This document shows positions 48,484 to 60,667 of a DNA stretch of 64,000 nt, piece by piece; the stretch's first letter is position 1; each line of letters starts with the position of its first letter. The stretch is from Phoronis australis (lineage: Eukaryota > Phoronida > Phoronidae), in the NCBI GenBank assembly GCA_002633005.1, contig NMRA01000123.1:794550-858549 (forward strand). Reading direction: 5' to 3'. The notes beneath the pieces are model-generated. The model had not been told where the DNA came from. It made no database searches and saw only the letters and a program-made list of their open reading frames with translations. The position numbers and the translations under genes are program-made.

Positions 48484-50124
48484 CAGATCTAGCATTGACT
48501 AAATAGTTGGCACCCTAGCTCAGCCCGTCAACCTTCCCCGGCCGTTAGACTCGGAGAGCGGGCTCCTGATTTTTGGGACATTCCTTACCTAAGCCTATTC
48601 TCACGAAAAGTTCGGCAGTCACAGCTTCCGAAATTTCCGGAAGCTGGCGGTGGTTAGGCGGGAGAAAGAAGAATGAGCGACAACCCCGCGACTGCATGTT
48701 TCCGTTTTGGATGGATTGCACGTTTTTCCGCCACCTAGTGGCCATTTTTTATGACACAAATAAATAACCCTAAAAGCACGCCATTTGCGATGTATTCGTG
48801 GGCGCATTTCAACTCCCCGGGTTGCTCTTGTTATCAATTACGAAGGGGGAGTGTAAGACCAAATGTTTGTTTTAACTCTGAATTCGGTATTCATAAAACA
48901 GACCCGTGGTTTCTTATTACTTGTGTTTTTGATGGATCAGTACTGAACCTACGGTGAAAATGTCAACAATACCTCAAATTTCTTAACTATGCATACTGAC
49001 ACAATATTTCAGCACATGTTCTAACTTTTGATGTATCGTTAGTGTTCTGATGGTTCCCACAGCGCGGCCGGATGAGTCGCTTGTATATTGGTGACCAGAG
49101 GAGCAAGCAGAAACCGCGCGCGTAAGAGGTCTTGAGAAACCACCAAGTTCCGCTAAAAAAACGTTGAGATGCAACAAGAGCTGGTCCCCGTAAACCGAAA
49201 AACATTACTTGCACTTGTGACGAAAAATCTTCACTATGTCTTATGGAAACAATGAATTCATGAATTCAGTCCCACAATTCAGCGTTCTAACCCCACCACT
49301 TAAGATTCTAGTTTCGATTATGTGTGTCTCTTTGCCATATGTCGTATTCCCATTAGTTTCACTTAGTTGTGTTTATTTCTCAGCCAAATTTTGATCAATT
49401 TAATAAAACTTCACAACGTTAAATCGAACACAGATAAGTACAAATTAGCCAATGTCAGAGGTTTCTCTGGAGTTAATGATGTGAACGTGAAATAAATGAC
49501 CAAACCATCTATTTGCCAAATCTCAAAAACAAAAGTATAAAACAGTAGGCTTGCGGCTTGTAATAGTTTATTGATTACTTGAACGTCACCAAAGAATGAG
49601 AATCGTAACAGCATTTTTGGATAAAGGATTAAGAAATCTAGTCTAAAAGATGGTCCCTCTGGATGTCACTAAGGTCAGTCAACCCGAGATATTCACTAAT
49701 ACTCCCAAAGTACACCCTGGCTTGATCAAGTTTTGACATTGTCAAAATAAGCTAATGCAGCAACAATCGATCTCAAATGTCAACATCAGTGATTTTTTGG
49801 TCTATTCGGCGAATTATGCATATTTATGTCAAACAAACAGATATTGCAAAGCGCACAATTCCGTACGGTGGCCGCCTTGGCTCGTGAGATGTCTCGTAAC
49901 TTCTTACTTTTCAAGACCTTAGCAAAATTCTCAGGTAAACCTGATAAAGTATGAAATTTACTGCACGTGCACCGACACCGTCGAAATATACTCGTAGTGC
50001 GTCCCTTTCGGTTTAGTAGGCCCTTTGCTTTATTTATCCTCTTCAAATTCATATTAAAAGAATAAAATGCTGTACCGAATTAATCAGCTGCAGGTGGATG
50101 TGTTGCGTTTTTCCTTTAGGTTAT

Positions 50125-50610
50125 GTGGGACCCCTTCGAAAAATATCCTAATTCGGAACATCATATCGCAGAAATGGGTGGTCGGATTCACAAGAAACAT
50201 TCGGCTACTTCATGCATTGTTGTTCGACACGTTTTGAGGAATAGTTTTTAAAATGTTCCACGTTTGCACGAGGTGCTATCAAAATTGGGCTTTCGTGGCT
50301 TCCACGAAAAAATCTAACGTTGCATAAAACATGAGAAGCGAAAACGTAAAAGCGTTTTTTGGATATCACCTTGAGCATTAATATTACATAAAATTCGTAT
50401 CTTCCTTTTTTCCTTAATTTTATTGAAAAGACGTTATCACGTGACTCACTTAGTGGCCGATTGTAAAAAGGCAAAAGTTCAAGTCTACAGGCTTTCTACT
50501 TTCAGGAAATACGTAATTTCAATGAGTTAAATCTACAGTTTTGTAAATATTTGACTAAATACGAATACTTGTCAATAAGGTCCTACGTAACCGTAACCAT
50601 TCTCCCCCTA
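50125..50610. repeat. Dispersed repeat family A, copy 3, most complete
   Basis: Runs from GGGACCCCTTCG through TTCCACGTTTGCACGAGGTG and CACGAAAAAATCTAACGTTG to TTTGACTAAATACGAATAC and TTGTCAATAAGGTCCTACGT. It shows that the 5' landmarks seen at 62720 and the 3' landmarks seen at 63700 belong to one element of about 480 bp. Confidence 0.65.
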
Positions 50611-50928
50611 CCGGATATCACGAGCTTCAACACTCCCTGCCTGCAATGAGCCACATATTTCACAATCCCCACGTAGGTTTTACCTCTGACGCTTTGAAGT
50701 ATTAGGTGGTATCTATCCCCTAAGTCAAGGTTACCCAAGGAGCTGTCTTCTAGTTTGTGATTGTGAGTAAACCTTTGCCCTAGATGTCAAACAAATCCAG
50801 GTCTGATTGGACTCAAGGTTACCCACTTCCTGTGTTATCAGAAAGCAACCCCTATGCATTGAAACTATGAACGATTGTATCATCATAGTGATAGCCCTCG
50901 ATTTCAGTCGACCCAATTCTCTGCACCG

Positions 50929-53900
50929 ATGGAGACCAAGGACGAGTCAGGTTCGTCTTAAAAATTCTTCATTATTTGTATCGCAAGCGTTAGTCTTTCC
51001 TGCATTGTAAATTTCTATTTATTCAGGGTCGTTGAATATGACAGTGTCAGCTGTCGATGGTTTCGTTGCTATTTCAATAAACAGTAGACGCGTTTTCCAA
51101 GGACGAAAGTTATAATTATCTCTAAAAAAGTAGCCAACTAGCAGTCGTACCTGTGCTAATGCATGCTGCACTCTGTTAACAGTGTTGGTGTACAACGATT
51201 CATTCGAGGTCACTCCAGCCGTAAAAGCTGCCTTCGAGGAAAATGGTTATGTGCTCATCAGGTACGCTTAATATATTAATTAAACTCTACTCGGACATAA
51301 TCGTTGAGCAAGGTGCAACGACTTTAGCCCCCCCCCTTCCTTTGGAGGGGTTGTAAGGACGAGCACCAATTCTGGTGGGCATTTTGCCTTATCAAGTGCT
51401 GTCTCGGTTGGGTATGATTCTGGCGGTGGTAGCACCTCGGGGGAGTAACTGAAAGAAGTGACGAAGTCACTAGTATAGCTAAGGAGAGCAAACGAACGAA
51501 GAGACGGGTGTGGGGGAGAGGAGTGAGACTATTGTCTAGGGTTTTGCATTCGGTTTTACATCGGGGTACCCAGTGCTGTAGTGGGGCGTAGGCGCACGTA
51601 GGCGTAGCCCCCGACAACCACCTTTTTGCTTTTTAACGTAGCGCCTACCCACCGTCAAAAACTTGAGTCAGGGTTCTGCGAGTTCAAAATACCTTTAAAA
51701 TGCGGCGCTCTAGGCGATACGATGGGATCTGGACGCCTCAGTACTTGCCTATAACTTACCAGTACAGCACTGGGGGTACCGTGTATTTTTTCTCATTTAC
51801 CCAAAGTCTGATGTTGGTTTGGAAGAGCCTGAGAACCCCCCCCGGGAACGTGAGAATGAATATGGTTGGCGGAGTAAGACATGAACTTATCCGCTTCCCG
51901 AAAAAACACAACACTTGCGCATCAATAGACAGACTGCACACGGCATCTTTTAAGTTGCGCTTAACTGTGATTATTCTGGTCACGTTAGGGAGCTGTTCGA
52001 CCAAAATGAAATGACGAAACTTCGCGAGGCTGTAGAAAATGACGACGGCATAGCAAAGTACGCTTACAAGGTATGTTCTTAGATTTACGTGAATTTAGAT
52101 TCGTAAGTTCCGTGTTTTGTTGGGGAATATTCAAGAAATACGGACCAGTTGCTACGCACAGTTTATGTGTCAAGGCACAGTATTCTATACTCCATTCCAG
52201 CAATTCCATTTTACCTTTACTGCAATGGATAGTTCCGACGTGTCAGTCAAGCGAAACCAGCCAATCAGGTCGCAGGGACACACAAATGCAACTATAGTCT
52301 GCCATCTTAGTCTCACAAACATTGGTTGTGAACGAAAAATGGTTTACAATGCAATTGGGAGCACTTGGAATGCAGATCAAAGGAAAAATGCGTGTTCCCT
52401 GCAGATAAAAGCATGTAGTAAACTTCACGATTAGATGAATATGCGCCAGGATAAATCATCAGATCTTCGAACATACTCAAGTTCATGCACGATACATCGA
52501 GTAAGGGTTTCAGCAATACATATATAAGTTATCGAGAGCCTGTGGAAGAAATTCACCTTGGTAACGTTTCATAGGTGTATTTTATTTCATTTTATTTCAT
52601 TTGCCAGTATCTAATGAGAATTAACAATTAAGCGTGGAAGTGTGACAGTGGATGTCAACGTGACGTACAAAAACGTCACGCAAGACTCTTACACTAGCTA
52701 GACCATCTCGGAGATGACAATACAAAACTTTCAAATGCCGTCCAGTTGTGTAGAAGTAGTTTCACGCTAATTTTGCGCTATCATACAGCTTGTCGGATCA
52801 CCTTATCTTGTCGCAGAACATGGGCGTTCAAGGTGAACCTACTATTGCACACACAGTGTCCTATGTGTTTGATTAGATCCAGCAGACACTTGTGTGATTG
52901 TGACTTATGGTTAGCGTGTCAATGGCACGCTTAATCTATGAATGGTCACAAAAGCTTGGTATATTGGATATACCGCTGTTTCCATGGTGAGTTAACTAGA
53001 TCCCATTTTGATAATACGGGTCTATATGGCAACAGCTTCATGAAACATTATCAAAACGTATCTGTAGCGTAAAACGCTTGCAATGGACTTCTACCGTAGT
53101 CGCTTGGAGTTTGTGGGTAGCAGTAACTAAGGCGTGGCCTAATAGCTTTATTGGCAACTATCCACCTGTGTGCGGTATGTGTAAGGACACAAGCCACCCG
53201 CTCAACATCCACTTGAACCACTTGCAGTTACACGTGGTCTATATACCGTCTGTCTCAGCTTGTTCAACATCGTTTCTATAACATCTAGTGGTCTATTTCC
53301 ACATCATCTAACCTTCACATTGGTACGCCGTTACGGTCGGTCAGTTTTTACCAAAGATACTACGTCCCAAGCTTATGTAATTATAAAATCTTTGGTTTCT
53401 ACGGTCGTTAATAGCGTTCTTCGAAGAACGAGCACGGATATCTGATTCACTCATGATGACCACTTGGACTGTTTTTTCTGGTGCATAGGGAGTTGAATCT
53501 GGCACCTTCCAGTTGTCAGTAAAGCACTCCAACCACTAGACCACTGAGCTTCAGGAAGCCGATAGAAGTGATCTCAGTCCCGACTACAGAGAACTTGTAA
53601 TCCAGCGCAGAACCACCAAGCAGCCGTTTCCAGCCAAGGGGCTGGTTTTTCGAAACTCGATAAAATTTAGTAGTATAATTGCCAAAATATCTACCCGTGC
53701 GCCATGTGGGTGTTTTAGAAAATTACTTGGTTTCCTTTACCAAAAAGAATATCAGTACCGTCTACATTTTATTTTTTTTTTGAAGTTGTCCAACCTAAAC
53801 TTACAATTTGAAAATGGCGCACACGCATTGCCTCATGATTAAAGTTGCCGCCTCATTTAGCAACAATTCAGGGGCGGATGAGCATGATAAATTAATGTTT

Positions 53901-56900
53901 TGAACCCAAAGAGCTTGATTTAGAATTAAACAATAACAACAAAACTGTAACGAAAGCCTCCTCATGTATCATCACAATGTGACAGCATATATTGTCACAC
54001 ACGGGCAATTGGGTTCGACAATATGTGCCGAATGCCCAGAACGCCCGGGCGACAATATGTGCCACAAAACTACGCTTTATATTTATGCGCCGAAGCTGTT
54101 GCCAACTTAGGAACTGGATAGTTCTCTGCTCCAACATTAGCTAGAGTATCGGGTTAGTGGATTTTTTAAATAAATTTTTGTCTGCAATTCATGTAGGCTT
54201 AGTACGGAAAATTTGACTGAACTCTTCATCAAACATTTACCATTCAGTTAACAGAACGCAATTTCAGTGCTTGGTGAGCTTCCCAGTGTTTGTTGTGTGA
54301 GATGAACATCATCAACCAGGATCGTTTATATTTCCGGTTGATGATGTGGCGACTTATTGCTTATGAACAAGTGACGTTGTTTTGTTGATACGTACGCTAT
54401 TGCAGCTCGATGATGGATGTGGAAAGAAAGTCAGAATGTGCCTATGGAAGTATCCCGGTAATGACATCACGGGAATGGTGGCACGTTGCGAGAAAGTGGC
54501 CTCTACGTCGGAACAGGTTTTGTAGCGTCAGTTTATTCTTAAATACGTTTACGAGTGCAAATTTCCAATAAAACGTGCACGGCGTTTTTTTTTTCCAAAA
54601 ATGGCGACATCAAATTATGCTGCGACTCACAATTAAAAATCCAAGCACTGTTTGCTGCACGAGACGATTTGTCGGATACTCGTCGAGCGTAGTAGCACTG
54701 AGGTGGTGGTCTCGAACTGACAAAGCTGTTAATTTTGCTACGTATACATGTATCACAGGGCACTGAATACTGGGAACTTCAAACACTTTTGAAATTTCAA
54801 AATGATAAATTTGTGTAAAACCGTTTACAATTGTTCGTTAAACTATAGTTGAAACGGTTTCCGTGTAACCCAGAGCAGAAATACGTTACGCAATATTTCC
54901 TTACGCTGGGTAGATCTCAGCGCCAACTGACTCGCAGGGTGTAGCCACGGGCGGTCGCCGTTTCAGTTTTCGTCGTATCACTGTTGTGTCATGATGCCTT
55001 CATATTTTAGCTCCTTGGCGGAAGGGTGTCCCATTTCCACACTAAGATGATGATGAAAGACGCAGCCGTGGGAGGGCAGCACGTGTGGCATCAAGACTAC
55101 GGGTGAGTGACGTTTCCTTGATCAGAAGGCAAAGACCGGATTTTATTTTTTTATTTGTACGGTGGCGCGGGGGTCATGCCATGTGTTGGTTGGAAGTGAT
55201 ATAAGGTGCTATCGAGCTGTCTTTATTTGATTAAGACCATTTGCGGCAGTGAAAATGAAAGATGTCGTGTTCCCTGCTACAGTTAAATTGGAGATTAAGA
55301 ATCCCCCGTATCGGATAGGCGTAAAATATCTGCTCATTCAAACGACCCAACCAATCTGTCCCCTCCAACCCCCGCATCCAACACATGCTTGAATAACGTG
55401 ACACGTGAACATACATGTTCGTATATAGAAAGGTGCACGAAACAGTAGACGGCAAACATTGGTGTACTTTGCCAGCCCGAAGGCCTTCAAAAATATTCCT
55501 TTTATTGTTCAAATTGCAAACAGCTCTGAAGAACCTTAACATTGACACACCAATCGTAGAACTTTCACTTCGTCCATATTAACGGGGCGTAATCGTGGAG
55601 ATAAACACAAGTAAACTGAGCAATGATTCAACGATTTTAACTCAGACAGTCGAATCTAATTTATCGGCGCGAGAAAATAACTTTCGTCAAAGATTTCGAT
55701 ACATGCCCAGAAAATGGAAGTTCGCCTCTTCTGCAATGCCTTCCTTTAGTGACCTCGCACGTGCAAGGCAGAAATAGTTCGTGACAGCGTTTTCCCGTTC
55801 AGTGACTTTACCAGACGTAGGGAGTTCTGAACGTGAGATAACATCTAGCTTCTTTGTTGATTGCCAAGCACACTCTTTTGTCTGTTATGACAACAAGCAG
55901 GCCAATTATCTACCAGGCTTATCACAAACCACGTGTGAACACAGTCAAACTCAGAGTGAATTGGTGGGATTCGGAAAGAATAGATTGTAACTTCGGTTGC
56001 AGTTGGGCGATTTTGGCGATTCAAAAACAAAACATGATCACCATTTGACGAAGATTTCAGAAATGCTATTGGTTTATGTTGAAATATGTTATAACTTAAC
56101 TTTTATTTTTAACAGCACAGCCCAGTCAGGGTAGATACGTTCCTAACTGGAAATTAGAGCAGTTATCGAACAAAAGAGAGCTGGCCCTCCAACCCTAAAT
56201 GCCAGAACGGAGTTAATCAGTCGTGTAAGATATTGGCTACAGGGGTAAACTTCCCAACTTGTTATTGGGCTATAGAATCTAACAAGTTGGGAGCAACGGG
56301 GAAACGCCGTAATGTTATCTACATAACTGACACAAACATCACCGTCTGATTTTATTAGAACAAAATATAAAGGCATTGATACCGGTAATATCAAACAAAC
56401 GTGTTAACGGCGGATCTACGACTTTGTTTACTAGGGGGAACCAAGTCTCAATAGTCACGCGCCGGTAAGTTGGCGCTTATTGTGCTGGCGTGACTCCTGA
56501 GGGGTTAAACTCCCCTCCTTAGATCCGCCACAGTGTTAGGGCGTGCAATGATTTCCATAATCAAAATTCCACAGGTACTGGTACGACAATGGATTCCTGA
56601 ACCCAGACATGTTAACCGTATTCGTATCGCTCGATCCATGCACTACGAGAAACGGGTGTTTACAGGTTTGTACGTGACCGTTAAGTGCTTCACTTAGTGA
56701 GGGATACAATTTTTGTACGCCCTGTTTTGCATAGTGTTGTGTGGTAAAAGAAAATGCATAGCTAGTATTCTTGGAATTATTTTGATTGTCATGAGACTTT
56801 GGACATTTTAAATTAGGGCTATTCAAATGAGTTTACACTGCAACATATCCAATGCAGTCAGTTGTCTGTTGACGTCAGACTGTGGTCTGTTGACGTCAGA

Positions 56901-59900
56901 CTGTGGCCTGTTGACGTCAGACAGTGGCCTGTTGACGTCAGACATTGGGCTTAAGGTAGTCACAGACTTTTTGAAATGCTTTTGACCACAACACTTGGAA
57001 TAAATGCACTCCGACAACTCACTGACAACAGGGGGCAGCACAGGCAAAGCGTCACTATTCAACTCGAAGATTCCAACCAATATGGGGTCACCTTTAGACT
57101 TTACCTTTTAAGAATGAGTTCTCATCCAAATGGTACTCAAAACTCGCTGGTGTCTTCATCTAAGTCTTGTGCTTGTTTATCATTGAATATTGATAAATTT
57201 ATCACATGTGGTTTGAAATTTGCATCCTTAAGGTCTTAAAGAGCTCCCACAAATGTGGCCGTCTAGATCACGTGTACGTAGGTTCCCAGAGGCAAGCTGA
57301 ACCCGTGCACGTGAAAGAACTGGAGAAAATACTTCCGTTGGTGAACGTTGAGATGCAGCCTGGTAGGTTCACTTTCCAGAATTTTTCAAAAGACTATCCA
57401 CGAGCGTTTCTACCAGTGTTCCACTTCAGTTATCGAGTCGACTAGAAATCCGAATTAATGTAATTTTGTATAAGTTGTTTAATTGCCAAGTTCTTGCTTA
57501 AGAAAAGTACCTTCTGTGTACATCATTTCTGGATCCACAGCCGATCCAGAAAAAGTATTCACTGCATACTGACAAGTATGTCATCACTGTGACTATCGCG
57601 CATTAATTACGTCTCAAGTGTTGAATAAATTAAGCTTTTGACGTGATGAGGCAGTCAAGTTTGCCCAGTGTTTAAGGTTCGGGTTTCTAAGCAATCCTTA
57701 CTTAACCTACGCTTTACATAATGTACGTACTACTCAGACATGTCTCCGGTGGATCGCGGTGTCTCGTTAGTTGTCTGTTTATGGTTCAAAGTTCTTGTCA
57801 TCACACTAAGTTTCTCCGAGTGCGGGTTGGACATTGGGACTTTTATTTCCGTGGAAACCTGAATCATTGAGTAATTTGCAAGATGAATTGATTAAATTAT
57901 TCGATTCCGTTTATGAGCGAGTGACCCTTCAAAGGGGCACCAAAATCAATGATGAATCTAGGTTTCAGCAAAGGGGGTGTGGGGGGCCACGGTTTTGGAA
58001 GAAAAAAGTCCGCGTGAGCTCTGGAAACGGGATGCCGGCGGCGTTCATTTACTGTTCTAAGTCATACCTGTAGGGGAGGGCCCGGAACCCCTGCCCACCA
58101 CTGAGTCCGCCTACATTTTTCCCTCAGAAGTCATTTTCTGTCCGAGAGCTAGAACGATATAGGGTTATTTCTGGGCATTAACACAGCGTCATTTGGAATT
58201 GCTTATTATGTCCCCTAGGTGACGCACTCTTCTTCCATTCGAACGTGCTGCACCGGAGCGGAAGTAACGAAAGTCCCGTCCGACGATGGGCATTTTTATG
58301 CGCATTTACACGCATGACCAACCTGCCTGCCTCTGCATTCTGTGATGTGTCTACGTTCTGGGGGAGTCAGAAGTTCCTTCCAGTTGAAAAGGTAAATGCT
58401 TTTGAAATAAGACATTCTTCACCTGCAATAGTTCTTCAAAGTAGGTCTTCCTAACTAAGCCTGTTCTGCCTAACATTTGACCGCCCTGGGTTTTTGACGC
58501 CTACTGGTACGGCAAAACTTTGCTTGCCAATTGGTCCTGTAGTTAAACATCATCATATCGTGTTTCAGTTTTTACACATCACTATAGGAAGACTTCGGGT
58601 ATGACCTATAACGTGCGTCTTTAAAGACGAAGACAACCTTTTTCATGTCATTTTTAGAAAAAAATTTCTTTGATTATCCCAGACATATTTTTCACTTAAT
58701 TACAGCTTTTCGTAACTTATTTAATTATTCGTTCTCTACCACGGAAGTGACGTTTTGGGAGGCAAGAATTTCGCGCCAATTTCTGTTCATATAGTCTGAC
58801 TGTGAGAGTTCACGAGTCAGTCATTGTTCTACCTCGGTTGTGTTGGTTGTTGGTTGCTTTTGTTTACGTGTCAGTCAACATGCCACACTGTCAATGCGTA
58901 CCGGGATGTACTCATTATCGCCCAGAGCCTGTAAGCCTGCTGTGATGTTGGTGTATATATAGACACTATAAAAGGTTTCAGACAACATTTACTCGAGTCT
59001 AGAGGCTAGACAGAGGTGCAGGAGGGAAGGTGACACACACAAATGCGAGCGGTACACTAACCTACCCCCTGTAGTCATCAAGTTCGCCTCTTTCACCACT
59101 CAGTCCCCCCCCCCTCAAGGTCGATACCAATTTTCAACTGCTCTTTCTCCAATCAACACCCATTTTACCTCCACTTAAATCCCTTTCCCGTCGACACCAG
59201 CTACACCTCCTGAGAACAATTTTATCTCACCCCCCGTTTTGAAACCTTTACTTAGCCGTAGGAAATTAAACAGAATTAGAGAGGGCGCACAAAGTAATTC
59301 GACTTCGCCAAACTTTTGTCTGGTTCCTCCACATCACTACCCCCTTCAACCTTACACTGGTACCCCGTAGTCGGTAATTTCGTGCTTAATACAGGTCTAA
59401 GAAATAAAGACCCGTTGGTAAAATGAAAACTGACTTAGACCAGGTCTAAACTGGAGTTAAACCAGGTTTTACTAGACCACTGGTCTAAAAGCTAAGCCAT
59501 CTTTATGAAATGCAGATTATCTTTAAACTTGGTCTAAGTCCAGTTTAAAACGAGGTTTAACTTTAAACCACCTTTATGAAATCGGCTGTAATTGTTATGT
59601 GGTTTGGGCCAAATCTGTATTGTACACCTTCCAAACAGCTTGCAACACCCAAATTTATACCTCTATGGCACAATCATCAATCACTTCCAGTTAGCGTATC
59701 GATGCTGTTCATGGAAAAAATTATGCTGACTAAACCTCGATCTAGTCATGACGAAGTCATTAGTCAGTGACTAGAGGTCTAGTCGCTGACTACATCTCTA
59801 ATCTGACTAGATAGGCGGATTAAGGGNNNNNNNNNNNNNNNNNNNNNNNNNNNNNNNNNNNNNNNNNNNNNNNNNNNNNNNNNNNNNNNNNNNNNNNNNN

Positions 59901-60598
59901 NNNNNNNNNNNNNNNNNNNNNNNNNNNNNNNNNNNNNNNNNNNNNNNNNNNNNNNNNNNNNNNGGGGGGGCTCAGACCCCAGATCGCGGCGAAATCGTGT
60001 TCCCGTTTTTTTTTAGTCCACCGATAGATTCTCCGAAGGTCCGTCCCAGGTCCCCGCATCTTCCGGGCCGCCTGTGCACGACGTACAATCGCGCTTGGCC
60101 CAATTCTCCTAGGCAACGTGTTGCCCCTCCCCCCTTATGGTATCCTAGAGCCGCCACTGAGTCATTGACTAGTGCTCTAGTCAGTTCATTTGTATAATTG
60201 GAACGTGACTAAACAGCCTGAAATTCTGGTCGGGGACTAGAGCGTTAGTCATTGACTAGGACGTTTAATGACTAGAGTACCAGGCTTTTTAGTCATGACT
60301 TTAGTCACGTCCCAGTTACGCAAACGAACTGACTAAAATGTGACTAAACTCATCCAAATTTCTCATGGACAAACTTAATTTAGTCACATTTAGTTATGAC
60401 TAAAATGAATTTTTACACGAGACTAATACGTGACTAAAACATGACTGTTACCGTAGGGTAAGGGGATGTTGATCAGTGCATAATTTATGTTCGCAGGTTC
60501 CCAACACCGCCGTGGCCGAGTGCACGAACATAACGGACACAAGTGGGAAGGACTTCTTGAACCCTGCCGATGACCACTTGGTCAAGTGGGAAAAATAG
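50929..60598 (+). CDS. PhyH-family Fe(II)/2-oxoglutarate dioxygenase, nine exons, complete
   Basis: Exons 50929-50950, 51183-51261, 51989-52070, 54406-54516, 55011-55102, 56575-56665, 57233-57362, 58219-58391 and 60497-60598 total 882 bp, 293 aa. Exons 2-9 are secured by GT-AG sites, phase and family pattern; the 22-bp exon 1 is chosen because its phase fits and its promoter block is duplicated upstream. FEENGYVLIRELFD (25-38) is the usual PhyH opening. GGQHVWHQDYGYW (119-131) carries the iron ligands His125 and Asp127; FFHSNVLHRSGSNESPVRRW (207-226) carries the distal His214 and the 2-oxoglutarate-binding arginine (Arg225 likely). GCLQVLKSSHKCGR (156-169) and SGKDFLNPA (276-284) are further family landmarks. 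The closest class I recognise is the animal group labelled 'L-proline trans-4-hydroxylase-like'; the true substrate is unknown. Residues 240-257 look less conserved than expected. Probably cytosolic: no signal peptide or PTS2-like start is seen. Confidence 0.9.
51571..51772. mobile_element. hAT-type MITE with perfect 8-bp target duplication
   Basis: 202 bp, ends CAGTGCTGTAGTGG and CCAGTACAGCACTG (inverted, one mismatch), flanked on both sides by GGGGTACC (51563-51570 and 51773-51780). A CAG start and 8-bp duplication are the hAT pattern. It lies in dioxygenase intron 2 and has no transposase. Confidence 0.9.
52071..54405. other. Dioxygenase intron 3
   Basis: A 2.3-kb intron containing a SINE (53482-53553, minus) and a CAGGGGCGGATG transposon end near 53872. 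Other short open frames here have no family resemblance. Confidence 0.75.
53482..53553 (-). mobile_element. tRNA-derived SINE head
   Basis: The minus strand reads CTCAGTGGTCTAGTGGTTGG (box A region) and then CCAGATTCAACTCCC (box B region) about 35 bases on, tRNA-like in layout. The anticodon arm does not form and the acceptor ends do not pair, so it is a SINE head and not a tRNA gene. Confidence 0.55.
55103..56574. other. Dioxygenase intron 5
   Basis: 1.47 kb; the right part is a MITE-like element (56409-56531) ending 43 bp before exon 6. Nothing else recognised. Confidence 0.75.
56409..56531. mobile_element. MITE with GGCGGATCTA ends
   Basis: Left GGCGGATCTACG and right CTTAGATCCGCC in inverted orientation, flanked by GTGTTAA and GTGTTAG. 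It belongs with the 30303 element by its ends. Confidence 0.55.
56870..56940. repeat. Four perfect CRE palindromes in a 21-bp tandem array
   Basis: TGACGTCA at 56870-56877, 56891-56898, 56912-56919 and 56933-56940, with period exactly 21 bp; the unit is CTGTTGACGTCAGACTGTGG plus one base. It lies in dioxygenase intron 6. TGACGTCA is the full CREB/ATF site. Whether it is used is unknown. Confidence 0.95.
59814..60160. mobile_element. GGCGGAT-ended element interrupted by the assembly gap
   Basis: Left end GGCGGATTAAGGG just before the gap and right end TCCTAGAGCCGCCACTGA match the end type of the 30303 and 56409 elements. Sequence on either side is the AGTCA-rich repeat, so this copy seems to have inserted into it. 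The interior is incompletely known. Confidence 0.5.
59827..59963. other. Assembly gap, 137 N
   Basis: Run of N inside dioxygenase intron 8, within a repeated element with G runs at both edges. It does not touch an exon. Confidence 0.99.
60175..60339. repeat. Long imperfect inverted repeat, AGTCA-rich
   Basis: Left arm 60175-60220 (TAGTCAGTTCATTTGTATAA, TTGGAACGTGACTAAA, AGCCTG) pairs with right arm 60281-60339 read on the other strand (TAGTCAGTTCGTTTGCGTAA, CTGGGACGTGACTAAA, then AGCCTG). AGTCAT and its complement recur throughout 59740-60450. This is a foldback MITE or several stacked copies. Confidence 0.7.
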
Positions 60599-60661
60599 TG
60601 CTCGCTGTGACACTGAGTCATCTTGAAGTCATGTTTGGCTTCTAACAGTTACTTTTGTATA

Positions 60662-60667
60662 AATAAA
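60662..60667 (+). terminator. Dioxygenase polyadenylation signal
   Basis: AATAAA 64 bp after the TAG stop at 60596-60598, the first on this strand; it implies a short 3' UTR. Confidence 0.6.

Larger units (their letters stand above)
39724..50928. other. Head-to-head spacer between caveolin and the dioxygenase gene
   Basis: An 11.2-kb region that must contain both promoters. It holds two copies of a CWG-flanked MITE (41440 and 48330), a 53-codon open frame with a frameshifted continuation (45490-45711), a SINE (about 46055-46125), a 38-bp minisatellite (46318-46790) with a related inverted repeat, a repeat family C copy (47251), a decayed copy of the dioxygenase first exon (47903-47970) and repeat family A copy 3 (50125-50610). 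No complete gene was recognised. Confidence 0.65.
58392..60496. other. Dioxygenase intron 8
   Basis: 2.1 kb with the assembly gap (59827-59963). The left half has a C run (59106-59115) and inverted GGTCTAAAC-type motifs near 59430-59570; the right half is a nest of GACTAGT/AGTCAT-rich inverted repeats with another element inside (see separate entries). Confidence 0.75.

Noticed and set aside
53482-53553. Candidate tRNA gene from boxes A and B
   Set aside because: Anticodon and acceptor stems do not pair; read as a SINE head. A tRNA covariance-model scan would settle it.
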